Shown here one piece after another: positions 25,967 to 36,700 of a stretch of 64,000 nt of DNA. The DNA is from Arsukibacterium ikkense. GTDB taxonomy: Bacteria > Pseudomonadota > Gammaproteobacteria > Enterobacterales > Alteromonadaceae. Made by a program: the position numbers and the translations under genes. The stretch lies in contig NZ_LAHO01000014.1 of assembly GCF_000987775.1 (NCBI RefSeq), positions 24,001 through 88,000 on the forward strand, written 5' to 3'. The notes below the pieces were generated by a model. That model saw nothing but the letters and a program-made list of their open reading frames with translations, made no database searches and had not been told where the DNA came from. Positions within the stretch are counted from its first letter, which is position 1, and each line of letters opens with the position of its first letter.

Positions 25967-27340
25967 TTAGTCTCCTGTCTGACACCAAAGCTGAAAGGTC
26001 GCATAACTACGCCAGGGCGCTAAGGTATCGGTATCTGTTGTGCAACTTCCTGTTCTGGCCAGGGCTTTTTGCACGCCTAAATCGCCAGCCAGCCAGATAT
26101 CACTGTGGCCAAGGCCACGCATTTGCGCGTAGTTAACGGTCCAGGGGCCAATGCCTTTAATGTTAAGCCATTGTTCTGGTGTGGCATCAGGCTCAGCCAA
26201 CAACAGTGTCGCTAAATGCTGCAGCGTTTGCCGACGCAGCGCCGGTACTTTAATCATCTGTAAGTCGCTTGCTAATACAGCCTGAGGCGTCGGAAACAGC
26301 CGTTTGTCTGTGCCAACGAGGGCGCCTAACGCCTGTACCAGGCGGTTTAGCTGGCTGCGGGCGCCGGCAACGCTAACCTGCTGGCCAAGTATGGCTCTAA
26401 CCCCTGCCTCCCAGCTGTTCCACAGCCCCGGAATTCGCAGGCCACTTAGCAGAGCGCGGCTAAACAGCGGATGACGGCTTAGCTGCTGTTCAATTTGCAG
26501 CATATTGGCATCTAAATCCAGTAAACGGCGCAGGTGTTGCACCAGGCCTGCCAGCCCTTGCTGGCCAGGCCAATGCAGCGTTAATGTCAGGCTGCTGCTG
26601 GTTTTGGGGCATACTTCAAACCAGCCCGGCTGTTCTAAATAGTCGAAGGTTCGGCCATAACGCTGGTCCGCCACCCAATCTATACCATCCAGCGTCCGCG
26701 CTTGCCAGAAGCTAAGCATCTCATTCCAGGCCAGCGGCGGCCGGTAACTCAGCTCCAGCTCAATGCCGTTACCGTTAACCGGCTGGCGCTGGCGGCGAAT
26801 AGCAGAGGGGCTGAGTTGCAATTGTTTGCCAAAGGCGTCATTAAAACGCCGGACGCTGTTAAAACCCGCCTGATAAGCAATGCTGGTAATGGACAGCTGG
26901 GTTTCATGTAATAATTTTTTGGCAAACAACACCTGGCTATGCAGTGCATATTGGGTAGGGGTGAGTCCCAGTTGCTGACGAAACAGTTTTCGCAGGTAGC
27001 GATCACTGATCCCCAGCCGCTCTGCCAGTTGTTGTTGGTTCTGCTGTTGCAATCCACCTTCGGCAATTAAACGTAATGCTCTGTACAAGGTGGTGTGAGT
27101 ACCATGCCAGGCGGCTGAACCCGGAGCGCTGTCAGGCCGGCACCGCAGGCAGGGCCGGTAGCCGGCACGGCTGGCTTCTGCTGCCGAGAAAAAGTAGCTG
27201 ACGTGCTGCTCAGCCGGGGCTTTGGCCGGGCAAATGGGCCGGCAGTAAATGCCGGTGCTATTAACCGCCGTAAAAAATAGGCCATCAAAGCGTGGGTCGC
27301 GGGCTAGCCTGGCTTGCTGACAAACGGTATGGCTTAACAT
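25967..27340 (-). CDS. Ada zinc domain / AraC regulator fused to AlkA glycosylase
   Basis: A 457-residue fusion for the adaptive response to alkylation damage. Residues about 1-80 are the Ada methyl-phosphotriester domain with four Cys (YCRPIC and CLRC); the Cys in the first motif would be the methyl acceptor. Residues about 85-185 form an AraC-type double helix-turn-helix. The rest is a 3-methyladenine DNA glycosylase with the helix-hairpin-helix GIGPWT and the catalytic Asp in LAGDLGVQ. The O6-methylguanine methyltransferase part of classical Ada is missing and is supplied by ogt downstream. Methylation of the zinc domain probably switches on the operon, as in Ada. Confidence 0.94.
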   Translation of the reverse strand: MLSHTVCQQARLARDPRFDGLFFTAVNSTGIYCRPICPAKAPAEQHVSYFFSAAEASRAGYRPCLRCRPDSAPGSAAWHGTHTTLYRALRLIAEGGLQQQNQQQLAERLGISDRYLRKLFRQQLGLTPTQYALHSQVLFAKKLLHETQLSITSIAYQAGFNSVRRFNDAFGKQLQLSPSAIRRQRQPVNGNGIELELSYRPPLAWNEMLSFWQARTLDGIDWVADQRYGRTFDYLEQPGWFEVCPKTSSSLTLTLHWPGQQGLAGLVQHLRRLLDLDANMLQIEQQLSRHPLFSRALLSGLRIPGLWNSWEAGVRAILGQQVSVAGARSQLNRLVQALGALVGTDKRLFPTPQAVLASDLQMIKVPALRRQTLQHLATLLLAEPDATPEQWLNIKGIGPWTVNYAQMRGLGHSDIWLAGDLGVQKALARTGSCTTDTDTLAPWRSYATFQLWCQTGD

Positions 27341-27541
27341 AGGGCTGACGGGTTGGTGTTTAATGGCCTGAGTATACCAACAGTGCTGCTAAAAACTGGC
27401 CGGATCCGGCACTAAAAGGTAAATTATTGTTACTGCTGCTTTAGTCGTATTGCAGTTCGGGGCGCTGCGGCTTAGTATCAGCTAAAACAGTGTCGGCAGG
27501 ATAGCAGCGGCCAGCGAGGCCGGAAAAACGCAGGAGTTGCA

Positions 27542-27883
27542 ATGTTAGAGAGCTTTTTTATTCAATTAAGTACTGAGCCGGAAACCATTAGTTTTCAGCA
27601 AAGTATTAACATCATTGACCAGATGTACCATTTTCAGCCCTGTGCATTTAGTAACGGTTCGCTGCACAATCAGGCTGGTGAAAATATCGGGTCTTGTAAA
27701 ATTCTGGCGTTTGGCTTGTTACACCAGTTATCTGAGCCGCAAACGCTGCATTTATTTGGTGACTATTACCGGGCGGTGCTAAATAACGCCAAAGGTGATG
27801 ACCATGCCAATATTCGTAATTTTATGCGCAGTGGCTGGGATGGCATTAAGTTCAGCGAACAACCGCTGCGTTTAAAAGAATAA
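27542..27883 (+). CDS. HopJ-family protein
   Basis: A 113-residue cytosolic protein with the conserved pattern FSNGSLHNQAGENIGSCK, LFGDYYR and NIRNFMRSGWDGI. The family is named after a Pseudomonas type III effector but is widespread in environmental bacteria that lack such systems, so an effector role is not implied. No signal peptide or secretion gene is near. AGGAG sits five bases before the ATG. It is monocistronic and convergent with the S9 peptidase gene. Confidence 0.88.
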   Translation: MLESFFIQLSTEPETISFQQSINIIDQMYHFQPCAFSNGSLHNQAGENIGSCKILAFGLLHQLSEPQTLHLFGDYYRAVLNNAKGDDHANIRNFMRSGWDGIKFSEQPLRLKE

Positions 27884-27908
27884 AGCACCTGCGCAGCGCA
27901 GGTGCTTT
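27882..27908. terminator. Bidirectional terminator between hopJ-like and S9 peptidase genes
   Basis: A perfect 12-bp stem, AAAGCACCTGCG / CGCAGGTGCTTT, with a three-base loop, starting at the last base of the hopJ-like stop codon. The T run on the plus strand is short; on the minus strand it reads TTTATTCTTTT. Confidence 0.75.
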
Positions 27909-27937
27909 AGCCGGGGTTACTGCTGCCGGCCCTGCCT

Positions 27938-30043
27938 TTAAGCGGCGTCTTTGTTGTCGTTTACGGCGTTATTTTCTGCGGCATCTTTGAGCACGTTAAT
28001 ATTGTCGCTGTGTGGCAACTGATGCGGTGGCAGCGTGGTTGCGCCGTGCTTTAAGAAATGGTCCATCCAGCGGATTAACCGCATGCCATAATCCAGCTGG
28101 GCAGCCGCTTTCTGGTTACCATGGCCTTCACCCGGGTACAGTACTAAGCGTACCGGCACCTTGCCGTGGGTTTTCAGATAACGGTATAACTCCATCGACT
28201 GGCTTGGGTGCACCCGGGTATCGTCTTTACCGTGCATGATCAGAATAGGTGTTCTGGCCTGCTCCGCATAATAAATGGGGCTGCGCTCTAAATACCACTG
28301 CCATTTTTGCCACGGATAACTGCGGGCATGCACCAGATGCATTTCGTTGGCAATATCGGTTGTGCCAAATTTCGACAGGTTGTTACTGATACCAACAAAC
28401 ATCACACTGGCAGCAAAATGTTCAGTTTGCTTAGTGGCCGCCCAGGCAGAGGCATAACCGCCGTAAGAGCCGCCGGTCATTCCTACTTTGCTGGCATCGA
28501 CTAAGCCTTGATCGACCAAATGTTGCTTGGCATCGACTAAATCATCAAACTCTTTACCGGCATAATCGTTCTGTCCCAGTTTGGAGAAGGCGACACCGCG
28601 GCCGGTGCTGCCCCGGTAGTTAGGGAAAAACTGCATATAGCCCTCGGCCGCCATCAACTTGACCGGGCTGGCGTAACGATCAAGCCAGCCATTTGAAATA
28701 TGGGCCTCCGGGCCGCCATGCACTACCATCACCAGCGGGTATTGTTTGCCTTTTACATAATGCAGTGGATAAATCAGGATCCCCTCTAACTCCAGGCCAT
28801 CACGTGCCTGATGGCGAATGGTTTGCTGTTTTGGCATGCTGATACCGGCCAGCCAGGGGTTAGAATCTGTTAACCGGTGCAGGGCGCCGCGATTATGCAG
28901 GGCATACACTTCTGTTGGGTGCTCTGGCTTATTCAACAGCACTCTGGCCTGTGGGCTGTTGGTGGCAACCTCTAACCGGGTAATGATCCCGTTGCCCGCT
29001 TTTACCAGGCTGCTGCGTTTGGCATTACGCACATTAAGCCGGCCTATTTCAGCCTCGGTGCCAACATGACCCAGATAATCCAGTTCAGTATTGCTGCGCC
29101 AGGCAAAATCCTGCACATGGCCCATATAGTTGGGCAGGAGTTCGGTGATGTTACCACTGCCAACATCTGCCAGCAGCAGCCGCCCGGCTGACGGGTCATG
29201 GATATCTTCACTACCAATCAGCGCCACTTTGCTGCCATCCGGTGAAAAGGCCGCTTTATCCAGCTTGCCGGCGGTGGCAAAGTGCTGAACGGTTTTGCCG
29301 GACAGGTCGACCAGCTGGTACTGACTGGCCATATAATCATCGTCAATCAGCGCGGTGGGTGCTGTGCGGATCAGCAAATGTTTATTGTCCGGCGCAAAAC
29401 TTAGCGACAACACATTGGCGTCAATACTGATCAGTTGCGGTTTTAGTTCTGCAGCAGTTAAATCGGTCAGCCACAATTGGCTTAGCTGCAAGTCTTCTTC
29501 ATATACTTCGGCTTTAAAGCCCTTTTTGCTCAACTCGGCTTTGGCTTTAGGCTCGGCGGGCTTCGCCAGAAACGCCAGTTTACGGCCGTCCTGGCTGATA
29601 TCATAGCGAGCAATGGCGCTGCTATGACTTAGTACCTGAACGGCTTCACCACCATTGACCGCAATTTTATATAAACTGGCAAATTTATCTTTAGCACGCT
29701 TACTGACAAAATACAGTTGGCGATTATCGGGGCTGAATTTAAGATTACCCAGCCGGATATCGCCAGTAATAAAGGGGGTTTGCTGGCCTTGCTCGTTAAC
29801 CATAAATAATTCACGATAGCTGCTGCCATCATCTTCGCGGTAGGGGTTGCGTGGCCGGTTGCGGACAAAAGCAGTATGTTTGCCATCATTACTGATGGCC
29901 AGCTCAGTAACACTCTGCACTGAGACGGTTTGTTCCAGGCTGATAGGGTTAGCCAGCAGCGCGGTGCTGCACAGTGCTAAGCCAACTAGCACTACTTTGG
30001 CTCGCAGCAATTGGCTTAACAGATTTTTAACGGAACTATGCAT
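27938..30043 (-). CDS. S9 family (prolyl oligopeptidase-type) exported peptidase
   Basis: A 701-residue peptidase with a signal peptide (about 1-31), an N-terminal seven-bladed beta-propeller that limits access to small peptides (about 35-400), and a C-terminal alpha/beta hydrolase domain. Catalytic Ser is in GGSYGGYA, Asp in HGKDDTRV and His in PGEGHGNQ. It probably acts in the periplasm on oligopeptides made by enzymes such as the S8 peptidase in this window. GGAGGAGT precedes the ATG. The Asn/Asp-rich tail after residue 670 is unusual but short. Confidence 0.94.
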   Translation of the reverse strand: MHSSVKNLLSQLLRAKVVLVGLALCSTALLANPISLEQTVSVQSVTELAISNDGKHTAFVRNRPRNPYREDDGSSYRELFMVNEQGQQTPFITGDIRLGNLKFSPDNRQLYFVSKRAKDKFASLYKIAVNGGEAVQVLSHSSAIARYDISQDGRKLAFLAKPAEPKAKAELSKKGFKAEVYEEDLQLSQLWLTDLTAAELKPQLISIDANVLSLSFAPDNKHLLIRTAPTALIDDDYMASQYQLVDLSGKTVQHFATAGKLDKAAFSPDGSKVALIGSEDIHDPSAGRLLLADVGSGNITELLPNYMGHVQDFAWRSNTELDYLGHVGTEAEIGRLNVRNAKRSSLVKAGNGIITRLEVATNSPQARVLLNKPEHPTEVYALHNRGALHRLTDSNPWLAGISMPKQQTIRHQARDGLELEGILIYPLHYVKGKQYPLVMVVHGGPEAHISNGWLDRYASPVKLMAAEGYMQFFPNYRGSTGRGVAFSKLGQNDYAGKEFDDLVDAKQHLVDQGLVDASKVGMTGGSYGGYASAWAATKQTEHFAASVMFVGISNNLSKFGTTDIANEMHLVHARSYPWQKWQWYLERSPIYYAEQARTPILIMHGKDDTRVHPSQSMELYRYLKTHGKVPVRLVLYPGEGHGNQKAAAQLDYGMRLIRWMDHFLKHGATTLPPHQLPHSDNINVLKDAAENNAVNDNKDAA

Positions 30044-30296
30044 TACTCCTCCGGGCGTTGTTATTATATGCGGGCGGATAAATAGCCGTCTTGTCGGGCT
30101 ATTAACGACTTATGTGCAGTCTATCTGAGCATATAAATGCAGAAAGTACCAGTCACGCTAAGGCAGGGTGCTGTTGCTTGCGATACACTGCGGCACGACT
30201 TAAGCTTAGCGGCTATTTTCGCCAGTCAGGCCGCTGTGCTATGTTGGCGCCATATTGTTGAAGCAAAAATATATAATAAAATAAGCAGGAGCTGTT
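30044..30296. other. Divergent intergenic region, no recognisable element
   Basis: These 253 bases separate the divergent S9 peptidase and DUF819 genes and must hold both promoters. I see no strong inverted repeat, conserved RNA or small coding frame with a ribosome site. Confidence 0.5.
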
Positions 30297-31535
30297 ATGC
30301 CACAATCTACGCCTGTCTTTACCAATGATGCCGTGGTGCTGGGGTTGCTGGCGCTGATTCTTGGTCTGGTGTTTTACACCAGTCATAGCAACCATCGATT
30401 ATGCAAAGGTTTTTACCGGTATGTCCCGGCTTTATTGCTCTGCTATTTTATCCCCTCTTTATTGAACAGTTTTAATATTATTGATGGTGAAATGTCATCG
30501 CTTTACAAGATGGCGTCACGGTACCTGTTGCCTGCCAGCCTGATTTTGCTCACCTTAAGTGTTGATTTCAAAGCTATCTTAGGGTTGGGCCCGAAAGCAC
30601 TGATTATGTTTTTCACTGGTACCCTGGGCATTATTATTGGCGGGCCACTTGCGCTGGTCAGCGTGGGGTACTTCTTTCCCGAGCAGCTGGGTGGCGATGT
30701 CTGGCGCGGTATGACAACAGTGGCCGGCAGCTGGATAGGCGGAGGTGCCAACCAGGCCGCAATGAAAGAAGTATTTGCCGTTGAAGGTAATTTGTTTTCG
30801 GTAATGATTACCGTCGATGTACTGGTCGCCAACGTTTGGTTGGCCGTGCTGCTGTTTATGGCCAGCCGGGCCGCACAAATTGATAAAGCCAATGGTGCTG
30901 ACACCCGGGCTATTGGCCATTTGCAGCAGAAAATAGAGCAATATCAAGCAGAAAACTCTCGCATTCCCACTATTCAGGATATCATGCTGATTGTGGCGGT
31001 GGCGTTTGGTGTCACTGGTCTGGCCCATGCGCTGGCTGATATCATTGCCCCCTGGATTGGCCAGGTGGCACCCCACTTAGCGAATTACAGCTTAACCAGT
31101 GGTTTTTTCTGGCTGGTGGTAATTGCCACCTCGGTTGGGTTGCTGTTGTCATTAACGCCAGCCAGGAAATTAGAGGGCGTCGGAGCCTCGAAAGTGGGTA
31201 CCGCTTTTTTATATATCCTGGTGGCGACCATCGGTATGCAAATGGATGTCACCGCCATTTTCAGCAATAAACTGATGTTTCTGGTGGGTATAGTCTGGAT
31301 GCTGGTGCACGCCAGCTTGTTGCTGCTGGTGGCCAAAGCGATAAAAGCGCCGTTGTTTTATCTGGCGGTAGGTAGTCAGGCCAATGTCGGTGGTGCTGCG
31401 TCAGCACCGGTGGTGGCAGCGGCATTTCATCCGTCGCTGGCGCCGGTGGGGGTGTTGCTGGCGGTGCTGGGTTATGGTTTAGGCACTTATGGCGCCTATA
31501 TTTGTGGGTTAATTTTGCAACAGGTCGCGCCTTAG
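30297..31535 (+). CDS. DUF819 family integral membrane protein
   Basis: A 412-residue protein with about eleven membrane helices. Typical DUF819 features include GGGANQAAMKEVF and the C-terminal SQANVGGAASAPVVAAAF. Members resemble sodium-dependent carriers and sometimes sit near peptidase or amino-acid genes; the substrate is unknown. AGGAG lies six bases before the ATG. The AI-2E-family gene follows after 41 bases, suggesting an operon that runs on to the RND pump. Confidence 0.9.
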   Translation: MPQSTPVFTNDAVVLGLLALILGLVFYTSHSNHRLCKGFYRYVPALLLCYFIPSLLNSFNIIDGEMSSLYKMASRYLLPASLILLTLSVDFKAILGLGPKALIMFFTGTLGIIIGGPLALVSVGYFFPEQLGGDVWRGMTTVAGSWIGGGANQAAMKEVFAVEGNLFSVMITVDVLVANVWLAVLLFMASRAAQIDKANGADTRAIGHLQQKIEQYQAENSRIPTIQDIMLIVAVAFGVTGLAHALADIIAPWIGQVAPHLANYSLTSGFFWLVVIATSVGLLLSLTPARKLEGVGASKVGTAFLYILVATIGMQMDVTAIFSNKLMFLVGIVWMLVHASLLLLVAKAIKAPLFYLAVGSQANVGGAASAPVVAAAFHPSLAPVGVLLAVLGYGLGTYGAYICGLILQQVAP

Positions 31536-31576
31536 TGGGTAGCACAAATGGCCGCCAAATTTAAAGGGAGTTGCTG

Positions 31577-32662
31577 GTGAAAAGCCAATTTAAAGCCGAA
31601 CCCGGGCACTGGGTACTGATTGGTGCGCTGGCGCTGGCATTGTATGCCAGTTATTTATTAGTGGCACCCTATGTGGGGGCTGTCGTGCTGGCCTTTGTAT
31701 TATCGCTGTTATGTTTTCCGGTTCATCAGAAAATTGCCAGCAGAATTCCTGATAAGCCAAATTTGGTTGCAGCACTTACCTGCTCATTACTGGTAGTGGT
31801 GATTCTGGTACCCGCCATTCTGGTGTTTATTGCCATAGTGCAGCAAGGCATTGTTTTTACAAAGCAAAGTTATCAATGGATAGAGCAGGGCGGCGCAGAA
31901 CAACTAATGCAGCAGCCCGTCGTCGAGCAAACACTGGCTAAATTCAACACGGTGTTGCCGCTGGGTCAGATTAATGGTGAGAACATTGTCGAGCGTCTGG
32001 CTGAGTTTGCCTCGGGCTTTGGCAAAGAAATGCTGGATATCAGTACCCAAGTGCTGGCCAATATCACCGGCTTGCTGTTCGGTTTTGTACTGATGTTGTT
32101 TGTATTGTTTTTTCTGTTAAGGGATCACAGGAAAATCATTGAAAACCTGCATTGGATTATTCCCTTGTCACGCTCGCAGGAGGAAGAGTTGCTTAGCGAA
32201 GCCAGTACAGTGGCGCGCTCTGCCGTGCTGGGTTCGTTTTTAACGGCTATTGCGCAAGGGGCTGCCGGTGGTATTGCCATGGCTATTGTCGGTATGCCGG
32301 GGTTGTTCTGGGGTACTATGATGGCCTTTGCCTCTTTTATCCCTGCCATTGGCTGCGCTTTAATCTGGGTGCCAGCCAGTATTTATCTGTTGCTGACAGG
32401 TGACTGGCCCTGGGCGCTGTTTTTAACCTTGTGGGGGGTAATAGTGGTTGGCTCGATTGATAATATCTTACGCCCGATTCTGATGCAGGGTAGCTCCAGC
32501 ATGAGTACTTTGCTTATATTCTTATCGTTACTTGGTGGATTACAGCTATTTGGGTTAATTGGCCTGATTTACGGGCCCATTATCTTTGCATTAACCCATG
32601 TCTTGATCAGACTATATACCATCGAGTTCAGAGACTTTCTGGAGAAACAAGACAAAAGCTGA
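31577..32662 (+). CDS. AI-2E family transporter (PerM/YhhT type)
   Basis: A 361-residue inner-membrane protein with about eight helices and the conserved GPIIFALTHVLIRLY end and PAIGCALIWVPASIY segment. The family name comes from TqsA, but many members export other compounds or act as sodium/proton antiporters. The GTG at 31577, six bases after GGGAG, is preferred to the TTG two codons upstream. Its TGA overlaps the ATG of the next gene (TGATG). Confidence 0.9.
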   Translation: MKSQFKAEPGHWVLIGALALALYASYLLVAPYVGAVVLAFVLSLLCFPVHQKIASRIPDKPNLVAALTCSLLVVVILVPAILVFIAIVQQGIVFTKQSYQWIEQGGAEQLMQQPVVEQTLAKFNTVLPLGQINGENIVERLAEFASGFGKEMLDISTQVLANITGLLFGFVLMLFVLFFLLRDHRKIIENLHWIIPLSRSQEEELLSEASTVARSAVLGSFLTAIAQGAAGGIAMAIVGMPGLFWGTMMAFASFIPAIGCALIWVPASIYLLLTGDWPWALFLTLWGVIVVGSIDNILRPILMQGSSSMSTLLIFLSLLGGLQLFGLIGLIYGPIIFALTHVLIRLYTIEFRDFLEKQDKS

Positions 32663-33762
32663 TGAGGCAAGTCGTTAAGAGCAGGCTGTCAGCTGTATTC
32701 TGTTATCGAGGTTTAAGGGTGTTAAAGACGTTAGCCGTTCCAGCTTTACTGCTGATATTGACCGCATGCGAGCCCGGCGGGCAGGCAACAGCGCCTGCGG
32801 CAAGTGTGCGGGAGTTGCCAATAGCGGCCGCCGAAGTAAAGCCCCGTGATTTATCGCGACGCTTAACCCTGTCGGCAGAGGTTAGAGCCCGGCAAACAGT
32901 CAGGCTAACTGCCCGTACCCGCGGCATGGTAGAGCAAATTCTGGTTGAAGAAGGTGATGCGGTGCAAGCTGGCCAGTTGTTGCTGGAACTGGAGCAATCT
33001 GAACAGAGGGCGGAGCTGGCACGCGCTACGGCACTGTTAAAACAAGCTGAACTCGCCTACCAGCGGCAGGCTGAATTATATCAGCGTAACCTGAGCAGTG
33101 CCGCCGAATATCAGGCACAGGCTGCTGCGTTGCGAGTGGCAGAGAGTGAGCAACAGCTCTGGCTTACCCGGGTAGCCTTTGGCCGGGTTTATGCGCCGCG
33201 CGCTGCGGTGGTTAGCCATCGGGCGGTAGAGTTGGGCGAGGCGGTGCGCGAGCAGGAACTGATGTTTGAGCTGGCCGGCATGGATGAGCTGGTCGTCAAT
33301 TTTGGCGTCTCTGAACGAGATGTGGCGCAACTTGCGGTTGGTCAAGCACTGAGTTTGCAGTTGGATGCGATGCCCGCAGTGGAATGGGCTGGCCGTATTC
33401 GCCGGATTTTCCCGGCCGCAGATCTGGTAAGCCGATTTGTTACGGTGGAAGTGGCGTTGCCCACGGATGCATACAATAAAGGGGTAAAACCGGGGTTTCT
33501 GGCCCGGGTGAACCTGGTCATCGATGCCCGGCAGCAGGCGCTGGCAGTACCGGTTTCGGCGGTGTTGCTTGACGACAATCAGCACTATGTGTTGCTGGTG
33601 CAAGATAATCTGCTGGTCAGGCAAAGGGTTGAAGTTGGCGTGGAACGCGGCCAGTGGCAAGAGATTATAGCTGGCTTAGTGGCTGGTGATATTGTCATGG
33701 CTAATGCCAGCATTGATATGCAACCGGGCCAGGCGGTGCGTATTGTTGGCTGGAGGGGCTGA
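32662..33762 (+). CDS. RND efflux periplasmic adaptor lipoprotein
   Basis: A membrane-fusion protein of up to 366 residues linking an inner-membrane RND pump to an outer-membrane channel. It has a lipobox (LILTAC, Cys 36), a barrel-sandwich hybrid with DAVQAGQLLLELE, a short alpha-hairpin and a beta-barrel domain. The ATG at 32662 overlaps the previous stop. A GTG at 32719 with GAGG seven bases before it would give a more usual 17-residue lipoprotein signal, and may be the true start. The pump gene follows after two bases. Confidence 0.93.
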   Translation: MRQVVKSRLSAVFCYRGLRVLKTLAVPALLLILTACEPGGQATAPAASVRELPIAAAEVKPRDLSRRLTLSAEVRARQTVRLTARTRGMVEQILVEEGDAVQAGQLLLELEQSEQRAELARATALLKQAELAYQRQAELYQRNLSSAAEYQAQAAALRVAESEQQLWLTRVAFGRVYAPRAAVVSHRAVELGEAVREQELMFELAGMDELVVNFGVSERDVAQLAVGQALSLQLDAMPAVEWAGRIRRIFPAADLVSRFVTVEVALPTDAYNKGVKPGFLARVNLVIDARQQALAVPVSAVLLDDNQHYVLLVQDNLLVRQRVEVGVERGQWQEIIAGLVAGDIVMANASIDMQPGQAVRIVGWRG

Positions 33763-33764
33763 GT

Positions 33765-36700
33765 ATGGCATCTGCCCGCAGCGGCATTACCGGCTGGGCC
33801 ATTGGCCGGCCGGTGGGTACCCTGGCATTAAGCTCGGTGGTATTAATCATTGGCTTGTTTTTTATTCAGCGTTTAGCCGTCGACTTACTTCCTCATATTG
33901 AATACCCGCAAATCCGGGTGTCGGTGAATTACCCGGGGGTGGCACCTGAGGTGATGGAAGAACAGGTTACCCGGGTGCTGGAGCGCAACCTGGCGGCAGT
34001 TGAAAACTTAACCCATATTGACAGCCGCGCATCGGAGGGGCGTACTAACGTTAATTTACATTTTGAGTTTGGTACTAATCTGGATATCGCCCTGCAGGAT
34101 ACCTCGCGCTCACTGGAGCGGGCGAAAACCCAGTTGCCACTGGATATTGACCCGCCGCGTTTATATAAATTTGACCCATCTGAAGCCCCGGTATGGCAGG
34201 CAGGTTTCAGCTCGGCGGTACGCACCGAAGTGGAGGTGCGTGATTGGATTGAAAACCGCCTTACCCCGCATTTAATTGCTATTGCCGGGGTGTCGTCGGT
34301 TGAAGCTGCCGGCGGCTTAGAGCGTGAGCTGGAAATTATTGTTGATCAGCACCGGCTGGCGGCGTATCAGCTGACGCTGGATAATGTGGTGCAGATGCTG
34401 GCGCGGGAGAATCTGGATATCGCCGGCGGTTGGGTTACCTCCAGCCGGTTTGATGTGATGGCCAAAACCGAAGGGCGCTTTCGCTCGGTAGCTGAGCTGG
34501 AGCAGCTGCTGCTGCCGTTGCCTGACAGCCGACAGCAAGTGCGGCTAAGCGAAGTTGCTCAGGTCAGGGATGGTTACCGGGAGCAGCGGGTATTTTCGCG
34601 TTTAAATGGTGTGCCAGCGGTACAGGTGTCTATTTTTAAATTGCCGCAGGCCAATACCGTCGAGGTGGTGGAGCAACTGCAGCAGGTGCTGGCCAATTTG
34701 CAGCGCAGTCAATTTATTCCGGCAGACATTGAACTACAGGCCATTGATAACCCGGCCTATTTTATCCGTGGTGCTATTGCCAGTGTCAGCAGTGCGGCCT
34801 TGCTGGGCGGTGCGCTGGCAATGCTGATGGTACTACTGTTTTTAGGTAGTATCCGCAAAAGTTTTGTGATTGGTTTATCCATACCGATAGCGCTGATGGC
34901 GACCTTTGCGATGATGGGCCAGGGTGGCTTAACCATTAATATCATCAGCCTGGGTGGGCTGGCGCTGGGTATTGGTTTGCTGTTAGACAACGCCATAGTC
35001 ATGCTGGAAAATATTTTCCGCCATGTTGAGCAAGACAATACCTCGCCAGAACAAGCTGCCCGCAAGGGCGCGGCCGAAGTGGCCTCTGCTATTGCTGCCG
35101 GAACCCTGACAAATTTGGCCGCTGTAGTGCCTTTTTTACTGATCAGTGGCATGGCAGCGCTGATCTTCCGTGAAATGATCCTGACGATTTCCTTCGCTAT
35201 TCTGGCAACCTTGGTCGCTGCGCTAACCCTGGTACCGATGCTGGCCGCCTTGCTGGGTAAAGTTCGTTGGCAAAGTGGCCTCTATTATAGCTGGCCAGTC
35301 AGGCGTTTTAACCGGCTGATTGATGCCTTGCGCCGCGGTTATGCGGCAATAGTGCCAACCCTGTTACAGGGGCGCTGGTGGGTATTGCTAGTAGTAAGCT
35401 TGTTGTTTTACGCCAGCCTGAAGTTGTCAGAGCAACTGGGTGCTGAGTTCTTGCCGCCGGTGGATGATGGTTCAGTCAGTGTGCGGATGGTATTGCCACC
35501 TGGTACGCCGCCTCAGGAAACGGATGCTGCAGCGCGCAAAGTAGAGCAGGCTATATTGCAACTGCCATACGTGCAGTCACGTTTTATTTTAGTCGGTGGC
35601 CATCTAAGCGGTGGTGTAATTAACGAACGTCCCGGTGTGGCGAATTTCAGGTTGCAACTGGCGCCGGCCAGCGAACGGCCTGACATGACGGCTGGGCAGT
35701 GGGTTACTCAGGCACAGCGGGTTTTAAGAGCATTAGATATTCCCGGCGCCAGGATCAGCGTGCGCCCACCCAGTATTCGCGGCTTGCGTTTCGGCAGAGG
35801 CGGAGCCGATTTTTCGGTGTCTATCGTTGGGGAAGATCTGGCGTTATTGCAGCAACTGAGCGTGGATGTGGCCAATCGCTTGCAGGGTATACCAGGCCTG
35901 CAGGGTATTGAAACCGCCAGGGAAGAGCAAAGCCCGTTGCTGCAGGTGAGGGTAGACCGGGAGCGGGCGGCTGACTTTGGTCTTAGGGTATCCGATGTCG
36001 GCAGAGCGATTCGTCAGGCGGTTAATGGTGCGGTGCCTACCCGCTATATCGATGGTACCCAGGAATATGATGTGCGGGTGCGCTTACCCCGTGCGCAGGT
36101 GCAGGATGCAGAGCAGCTGGGCAACTTGCTGTTGTTTCGCCAGGATGGCCAGACCGTGCTGCTGCGCGACCTGGCTTATTTTGAGCTGAGCGAAGGGCCA
36201 GCCCATATTGAACGGGAAAACCAGAGCCGGATTATACGGCTGACCGGTGATATTAATACCGCCGAATCGGATGTGGCCACTGTGATCAGTCAGGTGGAGC
36301 AACGGTTAGCCGATTTAGCACTACCACCGCAATTCAGCCTGGTGTTAGGTGGCCAATGGCAAACCATGCAAGAGAGTCAGACAGAGCTGTATACCGTGAT
36401 AGCCCTGGCTATTTTTCTGGTATTTGTGGTGCTGGCGGTGCAATACGAAAAGCTAAGTAATCCGCTGGTAATTATTTTAACCGCGCCGCTGGCACTGATT
36501 GGTGTAGTAATAGCGTTGTGGCTGACCAATAGCTTGTTGTCGGCACCGGTGCTGATTGGCGTGGTACTGCTTATTGGCATAGTGGTAAACAATGCCATTT
36601 TACTGGTGGAGTATATTGAAATTGAGCGCCGGGCAGGGGTAGCCGTTGAGGTCGCTATTGCTCATGCCGCCAGCCTGCGGTTGCGTCCCATTTTAATGAC

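Noticed and set aside
27542..27883. Type III secretion effector
   Set aside because: Only the family name suggests this. No secretion genes, chaperone or effector-type N-terminus is present.
31571..32662. Autoinducer-2 exporter linked to mtnN
   Set aside because: The family name is historical; mtnN lies 8 kb away with no shared operon, so a quorum-sensing link is not supported.
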